A program made the position numbers and the translations under genes. From Candidatus Bathyarchaeota archaeon (GTDB taxonomy: Archaea; Thermoproteota; Bathyarchaeia; TCS64): a DNA stretch of 9,581 bases. The stretch covers positions 1-9,581 of the forward strand of contig JAUWLH010000046.1 of NCBI GenBank assembly GCA_030613835.1, in the 5' to 3' direction. The notes beneath the pieces were generated by a model. That model was not told the DNA's origin and did no database searches. It saw only the letters and a program-made list of their open reading frames with translations. Position 1 is the stretch's first letter. Each line of letters begins with the position of its first letter. This document shows, one piece after another, positions 6,207-9,581 of the stretch.

Positions 6207-6481
6207 TTAAGGCTCGTATTCGCATCCAGGGGCGGGTCCAGGGAGTAGGTTACAGGGCCAATACCAAGCGCATGGCCAACAAGCTGAACCTCAGGGGATG
6301 GGTCAGGAACCTGAGGAACGGGGACGTCGAGTTACTGGTCGAGGGGCCTGAGGTCGAGGTGGACAGGCTTATCGTGTGGTGTCACAGGGGCCCCACAAGC
6401 GCCTATGTTTCAAAGGTGAGAGTTGAGAAAAGCAAGGCGACCTGCGAGTTCGACAGGTTCGCTGTGAAAAGGACTCTCTAG
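6203..6481 (+). CDS. acyP: Acylphosphatase
   Basis: A 92-residue single-domain protein of the acylphosphatase family, which hydrolyses acyl phosphates such as carbamoyl phosphate and 1,3-bisphosphoglycerate in the cytoplasm. The phosphate-binding loop GRVQGVGYR (residues 10-18, with the catalytic R18) and GWVRNLRNGDVELLVEG (32-48, with the catalytic N36) are canonical, and the length is typical. Its ATG overlaps the TGA of hypD as ATGA, so translation is likely coupled. HypF, the maturation partner that carbamoylates HypE, carries an acylphosphatase domain at its N-terminus; the coupling with hypD therefore suggests, but does not show, a role in hydrogenase maturation or in disposing of stray carbamoyl phosphate. 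A general housekeeping acylphosphatase is the alternative. Confidence 0.93.
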   Translation: MIKARIRIQGRVQGVGYRANTKRMANKLNLRGWVRNLRNGDVELLVEGPEVEVDRLIVWCHRGPTSAYVSKVRVEKSKATCEFDRFAVKRTL

Positions 6482-6487
6482 GTTTCC

Positions 6488-6592
6488 CTAGAGCTTCTTG
6501 GGCTTCCATCCAATCAGTGTTGCCTCGTTGGCGATCACCGACACAGCCGCCACCTAGTGCATGATGGCCCCGATTACAGTTCCGACCACCTC
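6488..6592 (-). pseudogene. Decayed C-terminus of a second heavy-metal P-type ATPase
   Basis: Between the acylphosphatase and nuclease genes the minus strand reads EVVGTVIGAIMH, then a TAG at 6554-6556, then VAAVSVIANEATLIGWKPKK plus L and a TAG at 6488-6490, all in one frame. This matches the closing helix of metal-transporting P-type ATPases: the intact ATPase nearby ends with GALIMSASSIIVVVNALLLR, and GAIMH-x-VAAVSVIANEATLI aligns with it position by position (G-A-I-M, small/hydrophobic run, N, L). The residues differ too much for a recent copy of the neighbour, so it probably comes from a different ATPase. The internal stop and absence of the upstream catalytic domains mean it is nonfunctional. 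The match is short, so moderate confidence. Confidence 0.55.
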
Positions 6593-6594
6593 TT

Positions 6595-7404
6595 TTACTT
6601 TATTGCCTCGGCCTCGTCCTTTAACTCCCTGACCCTAGTAGAGGAGATCTTAAGTACGCTCCCAACACCCATCAGGTCGTCCAAGCTCACTATTCCCGCC
6701 GCTGAGAGCTTGTTTTTCTCGGGCTTCGTCAGTGACCTGATGATATGAATTGGGTAGGTCTTTGTCTTCCTGATCAAATGCTCCAATCCACCACCCTGTG
6801 GGGTCTTCCACCCAATATGCTGTATACCCACGCATTCCGCGTATCTTGTGGCATGGGACGTCAGTCGCGTGTTGCATATAAGTATCACGCTGTGAAAATC
6901 AAGATCGTTTTTTCCCTCGCGAAAGCCTTCCCTGATGTCATCAATTTTCGATTTCGCCGCAAGGGTGTGTATGAAAGGCGTCTTGATATGAGGTTTTGAG
7001 TGGTGCTTTATCTCGATATAATAGAGCTTTCCGTCCTTCTCGGCAACGCCGTCGATCTCATGGTTCACACAGTGCCCCGGAATTATGCGTTCATCCCTGA
7101 CCTCATATCCCATTTTTCCGAGGAGCTGCTGGATGAACACCTCGAAATCGGGTTTGGATTTCATCTCACCCAGCGCAAACCTAAGGTCACGTTTCAGAAC
7201 CTTGGTCTTTCTTGTTGACAACGACTCGACTAGTTTGTAGATCTCCTTCGTGGGTATGCCCTCGTAGAGGCTCCTCTCCACCTCATCCAAGATAAGTTCG
7301 GCTTCCTCGTCGCTCAACCCATACCTGTCAAGGGTTTTCCTGATCTTGGTCCGGTCAAATGGCTCGATCTTTCCTCCCCATTTGGTCACGTTTATGGAGC
7401 TCAT
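6595..7404 (-). CDS. ATP-cone plus Mrr-like PD-(D/E)XK nuclease
   Basis: A 269-residue three-part protein. Residues about 3-85 form an ATP-cone, the nucleotide-sensing domain also found in ribonucleotide reductases and NrdR (VTKWGGKIEPFDRTKIRKTL at 6-25). Residues about 86-200 form an Mrr-like restriction-nuclease fold: NHEIDGV (114-120, with D118) and YYIEIKHH (128-135, with E131 and K133) supply the D...E-x-K catalytic set, and a later block with ATRYAECVGIQHIGWKTP (185-202) is typical of Mrr-type enzymes. Residues about 225-266 (SAAGIVSLDDLMGVG and following) look like a helix-hairpin-helix DNA-binding segment. The architecture is seen in archaea, but its biological role is not established as far as I know. 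Its ATG overlaps the ATPase stop by 4 nt, so it is the downstream, coupled gene of that operon. Confidence 0.85.
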   Translation of the reverse strand: MSSINVTKWGGKIEPFDRTKIRKTLDRYGLSDEEAELILDEVERSLYEGIPTKEIYKLVESLSTRKTKVLKRDLRFALGEMKSKPDFEVFIQQLLGKMGYEVRDERIIPGHCVNHEIDGVAEKDGKLYYIEIKHHSKPHIKTPFIHTLAAKSKIDDIREGFREGKNDLDFHSVILICNTRLTSHATRYAECVGIQHIGWKTPQGGGLEHLIRKTKTYPIHIIRSLTKPEKNKLSAAGIVSLDDLMGVGSVLKISSTRVRELKDEAEAIK

Positions 7405-9491
7405 TGGTGTGCGTCCAGTTTCTCGTTCCTAAGGAGCAATGCGTTGACTACCACGATTATCGAGCTCGCGGACATTATCAGTGCCCCCATCTCAGGTCGA
7501 AGGGTAATCCCCCAGGGCAACAGTACCCCCGCCGCGACCGGGATCGCGATGGCGTTGTACCCAGTGGCCCACATCAGGTTCTGCTTCATCTTTCTCATCG
7601 TGGCCTTGCTGAGCCGTATGAGCTTCAACACGTCCTCGGGCTCGCTTTTCATCAAAACGATGTCCGCTGACTCGATGGCTACGTCCGTCCCGGCTCCGAT
7701 GGCGATACCGACGTCTGCCTGCAACAATGCGGGGCCGTCATTTATCCCGTCGCCAACCATCGCCACACGTTTCCCTGAATCCTGGAGCTTTCTAACCTGG
7801 TCTGCCTTGTCTTGTGGAAGGACCTCCGCGAGGTAGCCGTCCACTCCGGCCTGTTTAGCTATAGCAGCGGCCGTCCTCTCGTTGTCGCCTGTGATCATGA
7901 TGATCTCCTTGCCCAGTTTGTGAAGCTCCATTATGGCTTGGATTGAGTTTGGTTTGAGCACGTCTGCGAAGGCCACGATTCCAACAACCTTGTTGTCTAG
8001 AGCCACGTAGGAGAGGGTCTTTGCCTCGTCGTAGAGATGGTTTCCTTTCTCTATCATCTCGTGGGAAATATCCAGTTTCTCCGTGTTCATCAACCGTAAG
8101 GTCCCTGCGGTTACGGTCTTCCCTTCCACCTCTCCCTTTACCCCGTGCCCAGCTATCGCCTTGAAGCCCGAGGGCTCGCTCAGTGACATTCCCTTATCTT
8201 TAGCGTGGCTGTTCAACGCCTGGCCTATGGGGTGCTCTGATAGGCTCTCAAGCGATGCGACATAGTAGAGTACCTCGTCCTCGCTCAGCCCCACTGCTAC
8301 CACGTCGGTGACGCTGAATGCGCCGGTCGTCAATGTTCCTGTCTTGTCGAAGAGGATGGTATCGATGTTCTCCCCCACCTCAAGGGCGTCGGCGTTCTTG
8401 ACCAGTATCCCGTTCTTCGCAGCCAATGTAGTGGAGATAGCGGTCACGGTTGGGATCGCCAGACCCAGGGCATGTGGGCATGCGATAACTGTGACGGTAA
8501 CCGCCGTAGTGATGGCGAAAACCAAGCCAGCTGAGGCAATATAATTCCAGTAGATGAATGAGCCCAGCCCCACCGTGATCGCCACAATGGTCAGGTAGTG
8601 GGCTGCCCTGTCCGCGAGTTTCTGTACGGGCGGCTTCGAGCCCTGGACCTCCTCCATGAGCTTTATGATTTGGGCTAGCGCGGTCTCCTCCCCCGTCTTC
8701 TCGATTCGAATCTTGATGGCCCCAAGCCCGTTGATGGTCCCGCCTATAACCTCGTCTCCTTCCTCCCTGAGCACGGGCTTTGACTCTCCCGTAATCATGG
8801 ACTCGTCGAGACTGGATTTTCCCTCAACGACGATCCCATCAATGGGGACTTTGTCGCCGGGGCGGATCAACAACGTGTCCCCGATCTTGACCTGGGCCGT
8901 TGGGACTTCGATTATCTCCCCGTCCTTGAACAGGTTAGCAGTTGGCGGGATCAGTTTGACAAGTTCCTGCAAGGCCCCCGTTGCCTTCCTTGTCATCCTC
9001 ATCTCCATCCAGTGCCCGAACAACAGGAAGACGACAAGAGTGCTTATCTCCCAGTAAAAGTCCACGGTGTCGACGAGTATGAACGTGGTCGCGACGCTGA
9101 AGAGGTAGCCCGTGCTCACCGCTATGCTTACAAGTACCATCATACCGAGTACTCCTCTCTTGATGGACTCATACCCCCCCTTGAAGAACGGCCATCCCCC
9201 GTAGAAGGCGATGACCGTGGCGAGCCCGAATAGGACATAATCGTATCCGGGGAAATGTGGAATAGTGAAATTGAACCACTGCTGAATTGTTGGTGAAAGT
9301 ATCAGAATTGGGCCGGTGATAATTAGACTCACGAAGAACCGTTTCCTAAAGTCCAGTTCCATCATGGCGTGGTGGTCTTGGTGTTTTCCTCCTTCCCCAT
9401 GCTGGGTCATCTTTTTATGCTCTGAGTGGTCCATTTTTTTGTGTTCAGAAGGATCCATGCTCTTCCCTGATCCTTGGTCGTGATGAGCCAA
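7401..9491 (-). CDS. copB: CopB-type copper/silver-exporting P1B ATPase
   Basis: A 696-residue heavy-metal P-type ATPase of the membrane. Signature motifs: TGES (residues 234-237, actuator), ACPHALGLAIPT (337-348, with the CPH metal site that marks the P1B-3 / CopB subgroup), DKTGTLT (382-388, D382 phosphorylated), SEHPIG (418-423), TGDN (534-537), GDGINDGP (580-587), GYN in helix 7 (644-646) and MSASS in helix 8 (673-677). CopB enzymes export Cu(I)/Cu(II) or Ag(I). Instead of a CXXC metal-binding domain it has a histidine-rich N-terminus (about residues 1-45), with two tandem 8-residue units, MDPSEHKK and MDHSEHKK. The start chosen is a TTG at 9489-9491; M12 (9456-9458) is a possible alternative. 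It overlaps the nuclease gene by 4 nt. The last G in GDGINDGP is commonly A in the family. Confidence 0.95.
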   Translation of the reverse strand: MAHHDQGSGKSMDPSEHKKMDHSEHKKMTQHGEGGKHQDHHAMMELDFRKRFFVSLIITGPILILSPTIQQWFNFTIPHFPGYDYVLFGLATVIAFYGGWPFFKGGYESIKRGVLGMMVLVSIAVSTGYLFSVATTFILVDTVDFYWEISTLVVFLLFGHWMEMRMTRKATGALQELVKLIPPTANLFKDGEIIEVPTAQVKIGDTLLIRPGDKVPIDGIVVEGKSSLDESMITGESKPVLREEGDEVIGGTINGLGAIKIRIEKTGEETALAQIIKLMEEVQGSKPPVQKLADRAAHYLTIVAITVGLGSFIYWNYIASAGLVFAITTAVTVTVIACPHALGLAIPTVTAISTTLAAKNGILVKNADALEVGENIDTILFDKTGTLTTGAFSVTDVVAVGLSEDEVLYYVASLESLSEHPIGQALNSHAKDKGMSLSEPSGFKAIAGHGVKGEVEGKTVTAGTLRLMNTEKLDISHEMIEKGNHLYDEAKTLSYVALDNKVVGIVAFADVLKPNSIQAIMELHKLGKEIIMITGDNERTAAAIAKQAGVDGYLAEVLPQDKADQVRKLQDSGKRVAMVGDGINDGPALLQADVGIAIGAGTDVAIESADIVLMKSEPEDVLKLIRLSKATMRKMKQNLMWATGYNAIAIPVAAGVLLPWGITLRPEMGALIMSASSIIVVVNALLLRNEKLDAHQ
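9411..9458 (-). repeat. Two tandem 24-bp histidine-rich coding repeats in copB
   Basis: Codons 12-19 (9435-9458) and 20-27 (9411-9434) encode MDPSEHKK and MDHSEHKK. Only one residue differs, yet five codons differ synonymously (Asp, Ser, Glu, His and Lys), so the duplication is old and the peptide has been kept under selection, presumably to bind metal. Confidence 0.75.
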
Positions 9492-9520
9492 ATTATTTCA
9501 TATATGCAAAGAGTCTGACC

Positions 9521-9528
9521 TATATTTA
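9521..9528 (-). promoter_or_regulatory. Possible TATA-like box of the copB-nuclease operon
   Basis: On the minus strand TAAATATA is centred about 33 nt before the TTG start, predicting a leader of 7-8 nt. A second A/T box, ATATATG (9501-9507 region), is too close to the TTG to serve it. The rest of 9529-9581 is A/T-rich with no ORF. Confidence 0.35.
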
Positions 9529-9581
9529 GTAATCGTGAAAATAAAACAATTCAATGGAAGGTATTTTAGATATATTTTATG

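Noticed and set aside
7444..9233. Several plus-strand open frames of 60-133 codons opposite the ATPase.
   Set aside because: All are shadows of the highly conserved CopB coding sequence on the other strand.
9562..9579. Direct repeat TATTTTA, twice, 11 bp apart, at the right edge.
   Set aside because: The surrounding sequence is very A/T-rich, so a 7-bp repeat of this composition is expected by chance; the region is cut by the window end.

Overview
The window looks like a chromosomal segment of an archaeon. The main evidence is initiation architecture: several genes have an A/T-rich TATA-like box centred about 24-28 nt before the start codon and no Shine-Dalgarno site, which is the pattern of leaderless archaeal transcripts. 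Two other genes have a box farther upstream plus a GAGG-type ribosome site. GTG and TTG starts, frequent AGG arginine codons and an ATP-cone/Mrr-type nuclease fit the same view. I cannot assign the lineage. HypD implies NiFe-hydrogenase maturation somewhere in the genome.

Layout from left to right. Positions 1-346 (minus) hold the N-terminal 115 residues of a nitroreductase-family flavoprotein that runs off the left edge. It is divergent from an M81/MlrC-like metallopeptidase (426-1919, plus). Next come two plus-strand membrane protein genes of unknown function: a four-helix protein (2108-2638) preceded by a 26-codon hydrophobic ORF (2031-2111) that is either a coupled leader ORF or the displaced N-terminus of the same gene, and a two-helix protein with a possible PH-like C-terminal domain (2692-3249). 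A small minus-strand SHOCT protein (3344-3580) lies divergent from a 38-residue signal-peptide-like mini-protein (3715-3831). A minus-strand MFS transporter of the fosmidomycin-resistance type (3845-5023) is divergent from hypD (5121-6206), and hypD overlaps an acylphosphatase gene (6203-6481) by 4 nt.

The right third is a minus-strand operon: a CopB-type copper/silver P-type ATPase with a histidine-rich N-terminus (7401-9491), overlapping by 4 nt an ATP-cone plus Mrr-like nuclease gene (6595-7404). Between that nuclease and the acylphosphatase gene lies what looks like the decayed C-terminus of another P-type ATPase with an internal stop (6488-6592).

The genes do not form one obvious pathway. 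Likely functional units are hydrogenase maturation (hypD-acyP), metal efflux (the ATPase with its coupled nuclease) and transport/detoxification (MFS, nitroreductase, M81 hydrolase). I did not find a convincing new defence system, tRNA, rRNA, insertion sequence or CRISPR array. The most unusual signals are the ATPase-nuclease coupling, the ATPase remnant, the hypD-acyP coupling and the frame break at 2108.
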